This document shows positions 43,311 through 56,289 of a stretch of DNA of 64,000 nt, piece by piece. The first letter of the stretch is position 1; each line of letters opens with the position of its first letter. Origin of the DNA: Bretschneidera sinensis (Eukaryota; Streptophyta; Magnoliopsida; Brassicales; Akaniaceae); contig CM043705.1 of NCBI GenBank assembly GCA_023935145.1, positions 21,516,501 to 21,580,500 of the forward strand, in the 5' to 3' direction. A program made the position numbers and the translations under genes. Below the pieces are notes generated by a model that saw only the letters and a program-made list of their open reading frames with translations, ran no database searches and was not told where the DNA came from.

Positions 43311-46059
43311 GTTAATTTGAACTGTATACACCAAAATGTCCTAAAAATAGATGACTTTGACATTACAAAATCTTGGCAAGTTCCTTTCAACACGTCTTTC
43401 TTCATTAATTTCCTCTTCGAATTGTTTTGCCTTTCCCTACAAGGACCCAGTCGGAAGCTTCTTAATTACAGGGAGGGGCCAATTTACGGTAGATTATTAC
43501 AAGGACCCCGCCTGCATACTTACGCCATCGTTAATTGATGTATCATAGCTACACCAAACCTCAACTCTTTGACATGTTTCTCTCTGTTTAGTGGCATTTT
43601 TGAATTTCTAATGATTTCAATTTTTTTTTTTGATCAAATTTTTCAAAGCTAATTTTTTTTATTGAATACGAATCATTTTTTTTATAAATAAGTATAAATT
43701 AAAAATAAATTAAATTATCGTTATAAATAATAAATAAATAAATAAAACTTATCACCATAACCTTAAAAAGTAATCATTGACTTTTGAGATTACTGATGAC
43801 ACGTTTTAAATACAACGTAGACACTTTATTCCATCGATGTAGGACATACGATAAACTTTAAGGATTGGAGCAACGGACTGTTTGACTGGCAAGACGAAGC
43901 TCCTAACTTCTACACTACAGTTAATCTCTCATTTTAGAAGCCATTTTCCCACATTGATGCACTCAGGGGAGGATTTACTATGGGGCAGTGGAGTTAGCTT
44001 CCTCCACTTGACTTTTGAAAAATAAAAAATAAAAACATTTTGTGTTACAAATTTACCCTCACTTAGAAATTGTAAATTGCCCATATAACTGACCCTAACA
44101 TCCCACAACCAAACATTGTCCAATTTTTCAATTTCAATTTGTGTCCCTTTCTGTTCATGATCTGCCGTTTGCGACAAGCTCGGTGCCTCAATCGGTGAGA
44201 CAGTGGTCCTCTCCTCAATTGGTGGTACTTGTTTTCTTTTCTTTTCCTCCCTTTTTGTTCTATCCTTTCTTGAGTTCCATTGGCCAGATTTGTCTAGTAA
44301 TTAAACCATAGCAACATGTATGTCTCTTTGTTGATGAAAATTGTTAGCAGATAAAAATTTGTCACTTCCAGTTATTTTGTTTGTTCATTGACACTCATTA
44401 ATGTTAAAGGACGAAAAATGTTGCATATATTTAAGCCAACAAAAACAAAAGATAATTCTCTCTCAATGAAGTGAGCCTGTGAGTTTCTCATCAGACCAGA
44501 ACAGATAGTGGCCATCTCTCTAATCCCATTTCCTTCACTAAAGCGAAATTGTTTTTTTTTTTCTTTTTTTAACTTTTTAGTGTAAAAGCACTTTAGATAT
44601 AAGAAGAATTCTCACTCTAAAAAACATGACATTTGCTTACATGAGGTTTGGGTCAAGAAATTAGCTTAGATTGAATTTTGCTTTGTGCACTTATAAGCGT
44701 TAAGTATTTTGACGTGAGGGTAAGGGTTAGAAAAATTCATCATCCGAAAACAGTAGTTTGTGCACTTATAATCATTGCTCTTTGCTGATAAACTGAATTT
44801 GTTAAGTTCTTATTGTTTTTTTAATCAATGTTTGATTAAATCATATCTATTATGGCTTTTTGTGCATTTGTTCTTGATAAATGGTGTAACTAACTACTAA
44901 ATTTTTACAATATTCAAATGCTTTAGTAAATCATTATTGTGGCATACTATTATTATTGAAATTGGATAAAGCTAGTAAATTAGGGTCTCGACAAAAAAAA
45001 TCTGTTTTTCTTATAGTATCGAAAATGAGAAAATAATACGTAAAAAATAATTATAAATGGAACTAATACAAGTATTTTTTTAAACAACTATTTAGATAGA
45101 TATTCAAGAACCCAAATTAATGCAATACTCGAGTTAGCTGAACAGTTGCTTGATCTTAGTTAGCTTTGTCCATTGAATCAGTTCGCTCTAGCTTAGATAG
45201 ATTTTGGGTGCAATTTCATAATTCACATTGAAAGTATTTCGTTTCTAGCACGCCCGCAGTATCACACAGCAACAACTACTTTTTGGTCTCCATGGATCCT
45301 TGTATGTTATTTTGTTTTCAAGACTTTTTCGGCCCAAGGCAAACAAGATGGATCTCTAAGCCCATCTTTCTACATGTTCAATTATATGTAGAGGACTGCT
45401 ACGAACTGTGTCCTTTGTGGTCATGCCATCACTGTAGAGCGAGACTTAATTATTAGTTTAAAACTAATTTTAAATCTGTGGAAATGTACAGAAATATTTT
45501 GTTAATAAAAACTAAATGTAAAAAAAGTTCTAATTAAAAAAATAATTTATTTTATTATAATAAATATTTGAATTAAATAAAAAATATGTTTTTAAAAGAG
45601 AAATGGAGATATTTATATATTTTAATTTAAAACCATATTTTGTTGTTGTCTAAATATCTATGCAATAGTACTTTGTGTAAATATTATACCAATTTCCTTC
45701 TCTTGTTTGGCGTTATATTGATAGTAAGTGTAACATAATAGAAAAGTGTCTATTTGGTTTATATTTTTTTTGCTAATATCTAAAATAAAATTTAGTTAAT
45801 TTAAAGATATATAAATGAAGTATGCCAATTTGGAACATATTTTTTGAATAATATTCTAAATTAATATGATTAAGTTTCATATTTAAAATTAAAATAAACA
45901 AAAATTTAATTAGAATTTTAAGAGAGTTAAAAAAATTGAAGCAAATGGTAAGACTTTTAAGAGATAATTACAAAAATTGAGATCATTATGGATATATACT
46001 TATAAAGTAAATATTTTTAAAGACAATAATATTCATGATATATTTAATTTTGATTAAAA
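43311..46059. other. Intergenic; no gene seen
   Basis: AT-rich DNA with homopolymer runs and only short frames. Nothing matches a coding domain or a recognisable transposon end. Confidence 0.55.
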
Positions 46060-47193
46060 TAATATTTGTTTATTTTATTTTATTTTTTGCTAATGAAATA
46101 TCCATTAAATAAATATATTAATCCCATATTTTATCAATATATATTAAAAAAATTCTCACTATTATATTTAAATTTGTGTATCTCAATATTTAAACTCAAC
46201 TTATTTCATCTTAAAAATCTTGTATTTTTTTTTATTAGCTTTATCTATATTTATTACATTTTTCATCTTTATTATATTCAGAACATTTTTTATCTAATAG
46301 TTTTTCAGCTACTCATTATATCCAAATTTTGTACTTACTCATTATACTAAAATTTTGTATATTTCAATATTTAGTCTATCTTATTTCATTTTAATATTCC
46401 TACATTTTTATCTATTAGTTTTTTTTATTCAAAATTTGTATCCCAATATACAAATTATCATACTTCGTCTTAAAAATCTCTTATTTTTATCATTATCTAT
46501 TAACTTTTTAGCGTGGTTTGGATAATACTTTAAGTGGAGATTTAATCTCCACTTAAAACATTATCCACACCAGACCTTTATAACCTTAATATATTCAAAT
46601 TTTATATATTTCAATATATAAACTTATCTTATTTTATTTTAAAATCACGATTTTTATTAGTTTTTTTTAATAAAAAAATTCACATACTTGTATATTTCAA
46701 TATCTAAACTTATCTTGTTTTAAAAATCCTTATTTTTTCTATTAGCTTTTTCTCTTTGAACATTTTTTTTTATCTAATTGCTTTTCAACAACTCATTATA
46801 TTTTAAAAATTTATCAAAGCTCTTTTATTTATCTATTAACTTTTTTCGTTTCCTCGTTATATTAAAATTTTGTATATTTCAATATTCAGTTTATCTTATT
46901 TCATCATTAAAATCTTGCATTTTTTATCTATTATTTTTTTCTATATTTATTAGTTTTTTTTATCTCCTCATTATAATCAAATTTGTATATTTCAATATCA
47001 AACTTATCTCACTTTATCTAAGAGTAATAGGCTTAACAATATCTATTAGCTTTTTAACTCCTTATTGGTGTATATTTTTTCAATATTCAAACTTTAACTT
47101 ATTTCATTTTAAAAATTCAGTTTTTTCCTATTACCTTAATCTATATCTATTAGTTTTTTTTTCTTATTATATTGAGAACTTTTTATCTATTAA
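46060..47193. repeat. Degenerate AT-rich repeat array, left part
   Basis: Variants of TATATTTCAATATTTAAA, CTTATCTTATTTCATTTTAA and TCTATTAGCTTTTT recur (for example near 46175, 46358, 46608, 46693, 46872, 46988 and 47078) at irregular spacing of roughly 85-180 bp. It continues at 49464-49661 after the solo LTR. Confidence 0.75.
46511..46576. repeat. 66-bp near-perfect palindrome, MITE-like
   Basis: Arms start GTGGTTTGGATAAT and end ATTATCCACACCAGAC; the centre is AAGTGGAGATT, one T, AATCTCCACTT. It sits within the AT-rich array. TTA precedes it; TTT follows. Probably a tiny PIF/Harbinger-like MITE. Confidence 0.7.
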
Positions 47194-49463
47194 TGTAATA
47201 CTCGTGTTCATAAAATAAGAGTAAATAAGTATTTTTACATGTATTATATTGAATTAAATAATCAATTGATGAAAGATTTAGTATTGATTTGAAATAATAT
47301 TTAAAAGATAATATTGAAAATTTTGTTGAAAAGAGTTAGAAATTTTTGAAAAAGAAAGTACTAAAATTTTGAAATTTGAAGTTGAAATGAAAGAATTTTA
47401 AAGAAAAATATTGACTGAAGTTGAGGAAAATAATTAAAAAAAATTTAGATGAAAATATAAATTTTTGTGTTTCTTTATAATTTTTATAAAATTTTTGGAA
47501 GGAAGAAAAGATGAAAAATTGATTTTAAATGATAAATGGTAAAACTGTAATTATGTAATGGCAAAACAGTAAATTTCAAGTGATGGCAGAATTGTAAATA
47601 ACCAATGATAAATATGTAAATTGTATTTAACAAAAATCACAGACGTAATGAAGCGGTGGAATAAAAAAAAAACCTAAACAGTCTCTGAGTGGTGAAGGAA
47701 AGAAAAAAATGAACGGTTTAATGGTTAAAAAAAATCTGAACGGTGAGTGGTGGAGAAGAAAAAAAAGTTTCTAAGTTTCTAAGTTCAAAGACTTTGTTTT
47801 TTGTTTACCAAATCATGTTTGGTTTCTTTTTTATTTCAACTCAAATTTCTTAGCAAAAAATTATAATGAAGATTTCTCCAATATTAGAGATAGTACAACC
47901 ATTCAATTACAATAGCAAGATTTCATCATATTTGAGATAAATTTTCAATAAGACTCATAACTAAATGATTATATTGTTTGAATTAACTTATGAAATAATA
48001 AGATTTATGAAAGTTTATGATTAGGTGTTGGTGATCAGCAATCTCGAGAAATTGCTGAAAGGAGCAGGAATGGCAAGGAGGTGATTCACGGGTATCTTTA
48101 AGTGCTATGTGGTGAGTTAGATTTACTTTTAGTAATCGAGATCAATAAAAATATAAATTTTTGATATTTGAATAAATTTTTGAATTATAATGATGCATTT
48201 TCCATTAAGAACGATAATTGATTGATTTATTGATTAGAGATAAAATAGTATGTTGAATATTAATTATATAAGAATTTATATTTTAAAAATGATGAATTAA
48301 TGAAAAATATGCTAACAAGTTATATGAAATTTCTGAAAATATGATTGAAAAATTGATATGATATATGAGGAGACAATTTAATAAATATGATAAAAATAAT
48401 AATTTTGAGAAAGAGCTAGATAGTTGAATTGAATGCTTTGATGTATGTTTGCTTCCATATTATTGCTCATATGCATGAAAGGGAAGACCAATAAGACAGG
48501 TGGTCTGGCTAAGAAGGCCATGAGACAGTTGGTCTGGCTGAGAAAACCAAGAAAGCAGCTAGTCTGGTTGAGAAGACCAGGAAGACAACTGGTCTGGCTG
48601 AGAAGACCAGGAAAGTAGCTGATCTGGCTAAAACATGTTGACATGTGAGAAGACGTTCCCAGATGATAATATGAAATGATCTGATGAGAAATAAAGAAAT
48701 ATAATTTAAATTCATGCATTATATTTGTTTTAAATATTTATTATTAATGTCTGAGATGCTAAAGAATCAGTTTTGAGTATTAAATGATTGATAGATAGAT
48801 TAGTCTCCTAATTAGACAATTTTGATGATAGATAAATAGAAAGGATGACATAATAAAAAAAATTATATTATTAATTGTTTATATGATGTGATCTTTATGA
48901 TGATATTAAATTTAAAATATTAAATTGATAAAATATATGAGATATATGTATTGAAAGAGGATAGCTTGATAATTTTTTTTATTAAGAGAAATTGATAAAT
49001 GATTGAATTAGAATGTGAGAAGAGATAGATGGTTAATTGTGATGATTTAACAATGAATGAATATAACTAGAAGTATACAAATCGAGTACTTCTAATAAAT
49101 TTAATTCACTGAGCTTGTGAAACTCACTCCTCATTGTTAAATAATTTCAGGTAGTGGGCATGACAGATAGATTTGTGAACTGAAATTCAGACTGAGTTAT
49201 TATCTGTAAGTCTTGTAGTCTACATCCTCAAACTAATGGAAGAATTTTTATTTTTTTTTGTAAATATTCATGCATAATATGTTGTATATATTGTTTCAGT
49301 TGGGATATTAATAATATCTCCCCTGTTGATGGTTGAGGATTGATGTATGTATATATTTTCAGTCGATGTATGTTTTTATATTGTTGCATATATGTGTCGT
49401 GCTGGGACTTCAAAATGTGATGATATCGTCTTGAGGGTGGCCAACCCGAGATGGGTCGTTACA
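47194..49463 (+). repeat. Long solo LTR, copy B (gypsy-type)
   Basis: 2,270 bp from TGTAATACTCG to GGGTCGTTACA, homologous to copy A at 10598-12682. Flanks ATTAA (47189-47193) and ATTAG (49464-49468) differ in one base. The array motif TCTATTAGCTTTTTAA is split exactly between them, which confirms the insertion point. No internal retrotransposon region is attached. It contains its own ~30-bp VNTR at 48479-48630. Confidence 0.85.
48479..48630. repeat. ~30-bp tandem repeats within LTR copy B
   Basis: About five units of GAAGACCAGGAAGACA plus CTGGTCTGGCTGA variants, at the same place as the different array in copy A. Confidence 0.9.
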
Positions 49464-49661
49464 ATTAGCTTTTTAACTATTCATTTTTTATCAAAGCATT
49501 TATTTATCTATTAGTTTTATTTATATTTCTCAGTTTTTTTTTTATCTTCTCATTACATTCAAATTTTGTATCTACTCAGTATATTGAAATTTAAATATTT
49601 CAATATTTAGCTTATCTTATTTCATCTTAAGAATTCTGTAATATTTATCTACTAACTTTAT
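49464..49661. repeat. Degenerate AT-rich repeat array, right part
   Basis: Continuation of the array at 46060-47193, with the same ATTTCAATATTTAGC and TTATCTTATTTCATC motifs. Confidence 0.75.
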
Positions 49662-50739
49662 TGTTGACCCGTATTTGATTTTAATAATGACAAAACATTA
49701 CTTAAATTGCACTAACAGTTTTAACTAAGTGTTTAAGCAGTAAAAGCATACAGTACAGAAACAAGAAGCAAGAAAACAATACGTTCAGACATTAAAGGAA
49801 GACATAAGATCTAAAATAGACACTAAGGCAATTGAATCACATTGTAAATCTCTAAAATTCAATTACTTAGCTTGATCTATAGCTCAATTTACAAAAGGCT
49901 TTGACAAAATTAAAATAAAAAAAAATTGTTTATAGTTTTGAAACAAAAAACTGGGTTTAAGGACAACCTAGTCGACTGGGTCTCTATACCAGTCAATTGG
50001 GAAAAGGGACAGAAAGTTCCCAGTCGACTAGTAATAGGACCCAGTCGATTGGTCCTATGATCCAATCGACTAATACTTTCCCTAAGCCTAAAAGTGAACT
50101 TTTTTTACTTGACCCAGTTGACTGGTACAAGGACCCAGTCGATTGGTAATTCGAAAATATGATTGTTTGAGACGCGAGACTTGAGCATTTAATGCTCCAA
50201 ACCTAAAAAAATCAGTGTTTAATGGCTATATAAGTCCAAGGCTGTAAAAATCCTCTTCAATGAGCATTTAAAAGAAGAAGATAGCACATTTAATTTATAC
50301 AATAGCTCATTAACTCTCAAAAGCCTTGAAAAATTTATTGTGAGCCATTCTTCAAGCTTGTTCTTGAAAGAGAGATATTCTTCATTTGTAAAAGCATTCA
50401 TTGTTATCTCTCTACCATTTACTTTATAGTTAAATACCATTTATTGTAAAGAGAAAGAGTTGGTGTAACTCTTAGAGTGTTTAGATTATTCTTCATTGTT
50501 TCAAAGGAGAACTCAAAAAAAAAAAAAAATCTAATTTTGCTCTTAAAGATTCTTAAAGACTTTAGGTATCTTGGAGGAATATTTTTCAAAACCTAGAGAA
50601 ATCTAGTGGGGACATAGAAAGCCTTAAAGACAACGTTCATACGCGTTTAAAAGTTACCATAATTCTTTATTTCTAAACACTTTGTATTTACAATTTTTTC
50701 AATAACTTTAAGGCTTGAATACCTACGAAGTCAATCAGA

Positions 50740-51570
50740 GTGACGAATCAAGATATGTTGAAACTTAATCGATTCAACGGCAACAATTTTGCTCGCTGGC
50801 ATGAAAAGATGATCTTCCTGCTTACTATTTTAAAAATTTATTACATGTTGGATCCAAACTTGCCTCATGTACCAGACAATTCAAAACCAAGTGCTGATGG
50901 AACTCCACCTAATGTAAAGGATGTTAAAAAGGTTCGTTTGGAGAGGAAGAAGTGCGAGGAAGATAAGTTGTTGTGCCAATGAAATATATTGAACACCCTA
51001 TCAGATTGGTTTTACGACTTGTTTACTGAAGTCAAGTTTGCAAATTATATATGGAATCAACTAGAATTAAAGTACAAGGTTGATGAAGAACGTACAAATA
51101 AATACTTCATTTTTAAGTATTTTGAATTTCTAATGGTTGACAACAAACCCGTGCTTGAGCAAGTTCATGCGTTGTAAGTACTAGTTAATAAACTTCGTTC
51201 TCTAAAGATTGTTCTTCCAGAAGTTTTTCAAGTTGGTGCAATTATTGCTAAATTATTTCCCTCTTGGAAAGACTATGATAAGAAACTATTGTATAAGATT
51301 TAGGACTTTACATTGGAACAAATTCAGAAGCATCTTTGTATAGAAGAGGAGTCACTTTTACGTGTTAACAAGAATTTGATTCCTTTTGAGTCTAAGACAT
51401 ATTATGTGGATGTGAACCAATATAATAATCAGTATTTGCAAGTCAAGAAGAATGATCAATAATTTAATAAGAAGAATTCCCAAAATAAAAAGAAGAAGGG
51501 AGCTTGCTTTATTTGTGGAAAAAAAAAGGGTCACTTTACCAAACAGTGTTGGCATCGTAAGACCAGCCTT
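50740..51570 (+). pseudogene. gag of the copia element
   Basis: The opening codon is now GTG (TNQDMLKLNRFNGNNFARWH). Then come the copia gag pieces YMLDPNLPHVPD, LNTLSDWFYDLF and TLEQIQKHLCIEEE. The zinc knuckle CFICGKKKGHFTKQC follows near 51510. In-frame stops at several points; the knuckle spacing (C-x2-C-x4-H-x4-C) is intact. Confidence 0.88.
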
Positions 51571-52025
51571 AAGGGTAAGGCAAACATGGTGAAAGAGGGT
51601 CTTGTGGCCATGATCTCTGAGATCAATATGGAAATTGAAAAATCTAGTTGCTGGCTCGATTCTAGAGCAATAGTTCATGTCTATAAAGATAAGTCATTCT
51701 TCAATAAATTTGAGGATGCGACTGGTGGTGCAAATTAGAAATGGTGAACGTGTCTAAGTCACTGGCAAGGGAATTGTTGAAATCGATTTTACATTCAGAA
51801 AATTGTTAATCCTTATTAATGTTTTATATGTACCTGACCTTATGAAGAACCTTATGCCTATTGACTTACTTTGTAAGAAATGATTCCGGGTAGTATTTGA
51901 ATCCGACAAGGTTATCTTGTTGAAGAATGTCATGTTTATGGGAAAAGGGTACTCTTCTAATGGAAAGTACAAGTTTAGTATCATCAATAATAATATTATA
52001 TCTTCTGCTTATACTGTTGAGTTAT

Positions 52026-52876
52026 CTATTTGGTATGGACGTTTGACTCATTTAAATTATTGTACTTTAAATAATATGAAAAGATTAATTTTGATTGATT
52101 ACAATAGTATTGCTGAAAATGTAAAATTTTTGCTAAGTCTAAAATAGTTAAGAAACCTTTTCGTAGTGTTAAAAGATATTCTAAAATTTTAGAATCAATA
52201 CATTCTGATATTTGTGAGTTAAATGGTATGCTTACTCGTGGTAGTAAAAGATACTTTATTACTTTTGCTGATGATTTTAGTCGATAAATGTATGTGTATT
52301 TGTTAAGAACGAAAGATGAAGCTTTTAGCATGTTTAAGAAATTTAAAGCTGAAGTTGAAAATCAATTAGACAAAAAAATTAAAATTATTATATTAGATAG
52401 ATGTGGAGAATACTTAATGCCTGCATTTTGTGAAGAGCATGATATTATTCATCGAATAACAACACCTTATACACCACAACAAAATGGCTTAACAGAGAAA
52501 AAAATAGATCATTAGTTGAAATAGTGAATTGTATGCTTATGAATGCTAAGTTACCTATTAGTTTGTGAGGTGAAGCATTGTTCACTGCTTATTACATTCA
52601 TAATAGAGTATTTTCTAAGAAACATAATGTTAGTCCATATGAGTTATGGAAAGGAAGAAAACCAAATTTAGATTATCTAAAAGTGTGGGGTGCGTAGCGT
52701 ACTATAGAGTTCTTGATCTTAAAAGAACTAAGTTAGGACCTAGAGCTATTAGAAGTGTATTTGTGGGATATGCTAAAAATGGTAAGGCTTATAGGCTCAT
52801 TGACTTAGATTCAAATTTTATTGTAGAATCTCGTGATGTAGAATTTTTTAGAATAAATTTTCTACTCATTTTGTGA
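52026..52876 (+). pseudogene. Integrase of the copia element
   Basis: Shows the pre-integrase His region (WYGRLTHLNYCTLNNMKRL). The core follows: ESIHSDICELNG (first Asp), FITFADDFSR, LDRCGEYLMPAFCEEH (second Asp region) and TPYTPQQNGLTEKK (Glu region). The C-terminal SPYELWKGRKPNLDYLKVWG and GPRAIRSVFVGYAKNGKAYR follow. Stops and frameshifts break it. The integrase-before-RT order defines Ty1/copia. Confidence 0.9.
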
Positions 52877-53213
52877 ATATGGATGAAAATAGTCAAGTTC
52901 CTTTATCTAGTAACAATGTGAGTAAAGAAATTCAAAAGAGAGTTACTAACTTACTTAAAGACCAATTTGAACCTAGAAGAAGCATTAGAGCAATGTAAGA
53001 GAATGATTTAAGTCTAGATTTTATTTCTTCTTAAGCCATAGTGTTTTTGGTTGAAGGAGATAGAAATAATTTGTTCTTAATCAAATTCCTATGGTGCAAA
53101 ATCTAGAAGACGACCTTAAAACTTTTAGTGAGACTATGTCATCAATAGACACTTCTTTCTAGAGAGAAGTTGTTAATGATGAAATAGACTCAATAATTAG
53201 TAACAACACTTAG

Positions 53214-54648
53214 GTGTTGATCGATATACCCAATGGATCAAAATCCATTGGATGTAAGTGGGTTTTTAGAAGAAAATATAATACTAATGGCTCTATTCAA
53301 GCTTTCAAGGCTAGATTAGTAGCCAAAGGGTTTAAACAAAATGAAGGAATTGATTATTTTAATACATACACACCTGTTGCATGCATCATATCTATTAGAA
53401 TTCTCATTACATTAGCATCCATACATCATTTGTATATTCACCAAATGGTTGTTAAAACTACTTTCTTAAATGGGTACTTAAATAAAGAAATCTATATGGA
53501 ACAACCAAAAGGGTTTGTCCTTCCTGGAAATGAGAAGAAAGTATGTAAGTTAATTAAATCGTTATATGGTTTAAAACAAGCACCTAAATAATGGCATGAA
53601 AAGTTTGATTATGTAATTTTATCTCTTGGTTTTATACATAATAATGCTGATAAGTGTATCTATTCAAAGTTTTCTAAAGAATATGGAGTCTTAATTTGCT
53701 TATATAGATGACATATTAATCATTGGAACAAATATGCTTGATGTGAATGAAAGTAAGAAATGCTTACCTTCTAGTTTTAAAATTAAAGATTTTGGCGAAG
53801 TAGACACCATACTAGGTATTAAGGTTAAAAATCATAGTGGAGGTTATGCTTTGAGTCAATTTCATTACATTGAGAAAGTTCTTAATAAATTTCAACACCT
53901 TAATATCAAAGAGTCAAACACTCCTTTCGATAAAAGTGTTAAATTAGTAAATAATACTAGTAGATTAGTAGCACAATTTAAGTATGCTAGTGCTGCTAGA
54001 TCCTTAATATATGCCATACATTATACTAGACCTGACATTGCATTTACTGTATGTAAATTGAGTAGATATACTAGTAATCTTAGTATAGAACATTGGAAAG
54101 TCATTGGCAATATCTTTGGTTATCTTAAGAGAACCATAAATTTGGAGCTATTCTACAATAATTATCCGACTGTATTGGAAGGATACATCGATTTGTGTTG
54201 GATTATCAATGTTGGTGATAATAACTCTACTACCGGATAGGTCTTTACCCTTGGTGGAAGGGTTGTTTCCGGAGGAAGCAAGAAACAAACGCGTATCTCT
54301 CACTCAACAATGAAATGTGAATTTATAGCTTTAACAACAAATGAGAAAGATGCATAATGGATATGTAACTTATTGTTGGATATAAGTCTGTGGACACATC
54401 CTATGCCTCCAATTTCCATTCACTGTGACAGTGAAGCTACGTTGTTAAGAGCTTATAACAGTACCTATAATGGTAAGTCCAGACATATCAGTATGAGAAA
54501 TGAGTATTTAAGATAATTGATAAAAGATAGTATTACCACGATTGTCTATGTGAAGTCAAGTAAAAACTTGGTTGATCCTTTCACAAAAGCCCTTTCTAGG
54601 GAGTTAATGAGCATGAAAACTTTAGAAATTGGACTAAAACCTTTTTAA
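53214..54648 (+). pseudogene. Reverse transcriptase and RNase H of the copia element
   Basis: RT pieces in order: SIGCKWVFRRKYNTNGSI, FKARLVAKGFKQNEGIDY, TYTPVA, MVVKTTFLNGYLNKEIYM, LYGLKQAPK. The frame breaks at the catalytic Tyr-x-Asp-Asp site near 53703-53712, where two bases appear to be missing. It resumes with LGIKVKNHSGGYALSQ, YASAARSLIYAIHYTRPDIA and LSRYTSNLSIEHWKV. RNase H pieces (HCDSEATLL, RHISMRNEYLR) end at 54648. Stops also occur at 53589, 54238 and beyond. Confidence 0.9.
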
Positions 54649-55795
54649 AAGAATCACTTGTAATGGTAACCCGACTTTATTTCTAGCATTATATTAGTCA
54701 TAAAGTTTAATAGGTAAAAACAAGTTACTGATAAGTGATTGTATTAATACTGACAAAAGTTAGGCCCTAAGTGGTTAGTATTGTTCGTTACTTTCTTGTG
54801 TCGGATGAGGTATACTCTTAATGAAGTCTATTACAGATTTGTAGTGTGTTCTAGTAGCGGAAACACATTGTAGACTTCACCTATATGAACTTAGAAGTGA
54901 CATTGCTTCTTTATAGAGTCTTAAGGTTTACTCTCAAGAGAGTTCATGAACCAGGATCAAACATAAGGCCATAATAGTGCTAAGTAATAAAGGAGTTTCC
55001 ACCGAAACAAGAGAAAGATATATGTGTGATATCTCTGACTCTAGTTTAAAGAGATTTTAATTAATACTATTGAGCAATTAGATAATTCTTAGAGTCATAA
55101 GATATTAACACTAAGTAAAGATTTAAATAGAAAGATATCTTTACATATGTATATCAATCTCAGTTGATTATTGGCTGTATAATTTTATCAAAGTGTTTTC
55201 AAGAAAAGTTTTGTTTTTCAAAAAAAAAGTGGGGGATTTTTGGAAGTTTTGTTGGAAAAACAAAATTCAGTCGAGTGAATGATTGAATCAGTCGCCTGAA
55301 TGAAGGATTGAGAGTTACTGTCTATTTTTCTAGTTGACTGAATACTCGACATCTGATACTTTTCAGTTTTAAATGTTGATTCAGTCGACTGAATGTTCAA
55401 AAAATTTGAATTCGAATTCCAACAGCTATGACTTTTCAGAAAGTCATGTCTTCTTTTTTGAAGAGCTACGTTTTTAATTGATTACTCTTCATTTTCATAC
55501 TATTGGAAGTTCAAATTAAATCTATAAATAATTCTAATAACTTTCAAAATAAACTATTTTATTTTCACTTCTGATTTTCAGAATTAATTCTTCTTCTTCT
55601 TCAAAACTCAAAGAAAAATATTTGATTTTGCTCTTAGAGATTCTTAAAGACTTTGAGTATCTTGGAGGAATATTTGTTAGAACCCAGAGTAATCTAGTGG
55701 GGATAAATAAAGCCTTACAGATAGCATTCATATGCGTCTCAAAGTCACCATAATTCTTTATTTCTAAACACTCTATATCCACAAATTTTCCAACA

Positions 55796-56289
55796 GTAAA
55801 GGGGAAATAGTAGCTACGATGGACACGGTAACACAATGGTGGAGTAGAGTAGTCCACTAGGTGTTTATGATGATGTGAGGGTTGTGTTCGTGGTGGAAGA
55901 AGGGAAGAAGGGAACTTGTGGGTTTTTCTTGGTTGAGATCTGGCGGTGGAGATGATGGAGTGATGGTAGCAACTATTGCTTGCGGCATTAGAATGAGAGA
56001 TTAACGACGACTGGTGATGGAGGAGAACAGTGGTGCGGTGGTTATATGGGGGATAAGAAAAAGAGCTCGTGAGAGAGAGGGTCTTTTCTTTGCTTGTCTC
56101 ATTTTCTTTTGATTTTGTGGTTCACAAAGAGAGGAAGGGAATTTGAGGGCTGAGATCGAGAAAGAGACAGAAAGGCTAAGATTGAGGGAGAGGGGCTATG
56201 ATTTTAGCCTACCTGCCTAAGGTTTCCATGATCCAATTTTGATAAAGAGTGAGAGGTAAAGAGATGAGAGTGAGTGGCTTTGTGTAGTG
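55796..56289. other. No gene; G/A-rich DNA
   Basis: Purine-rich with GGTGG and GAGAGAG motifs. No domain or transposon end recognised. The last nine bases, 56281-56289, are the target duplication of the next element. Confidence 0.5.

Larger units (their letters stand above)
49662..55795 (+). mobile_element. Ty1/copia retrotransposon, inactive, with unlike LTRs
   Basis: 5' LTR 49662-about 50704 (TGTTGACCCGTATTTG...), gag-pol remains, polypurine tract AAAAAAAAGTGGGGGAT (55220-55236), then 3' LTR from 55238 or 55250 to 55795 (...TTTTCCAACA). The LTRs align over their last ~200 bp (for example ACCATAATTCTTTATTTCTA in both) but differ in length (about 1,040 against 550 bp) and in most of U3. The left flank is the AT-rich array; the right flank is unrelated, and no target duplication is seen. 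Confidence 0.88.

Noticed and set aside
46066..47218. Plus-strand frames rich in Phe, Tyr, Leu and Ile (94 and 146 codons) that look like membrane proteins
   Set aside because: They are by-products of the T-rich repeat array.
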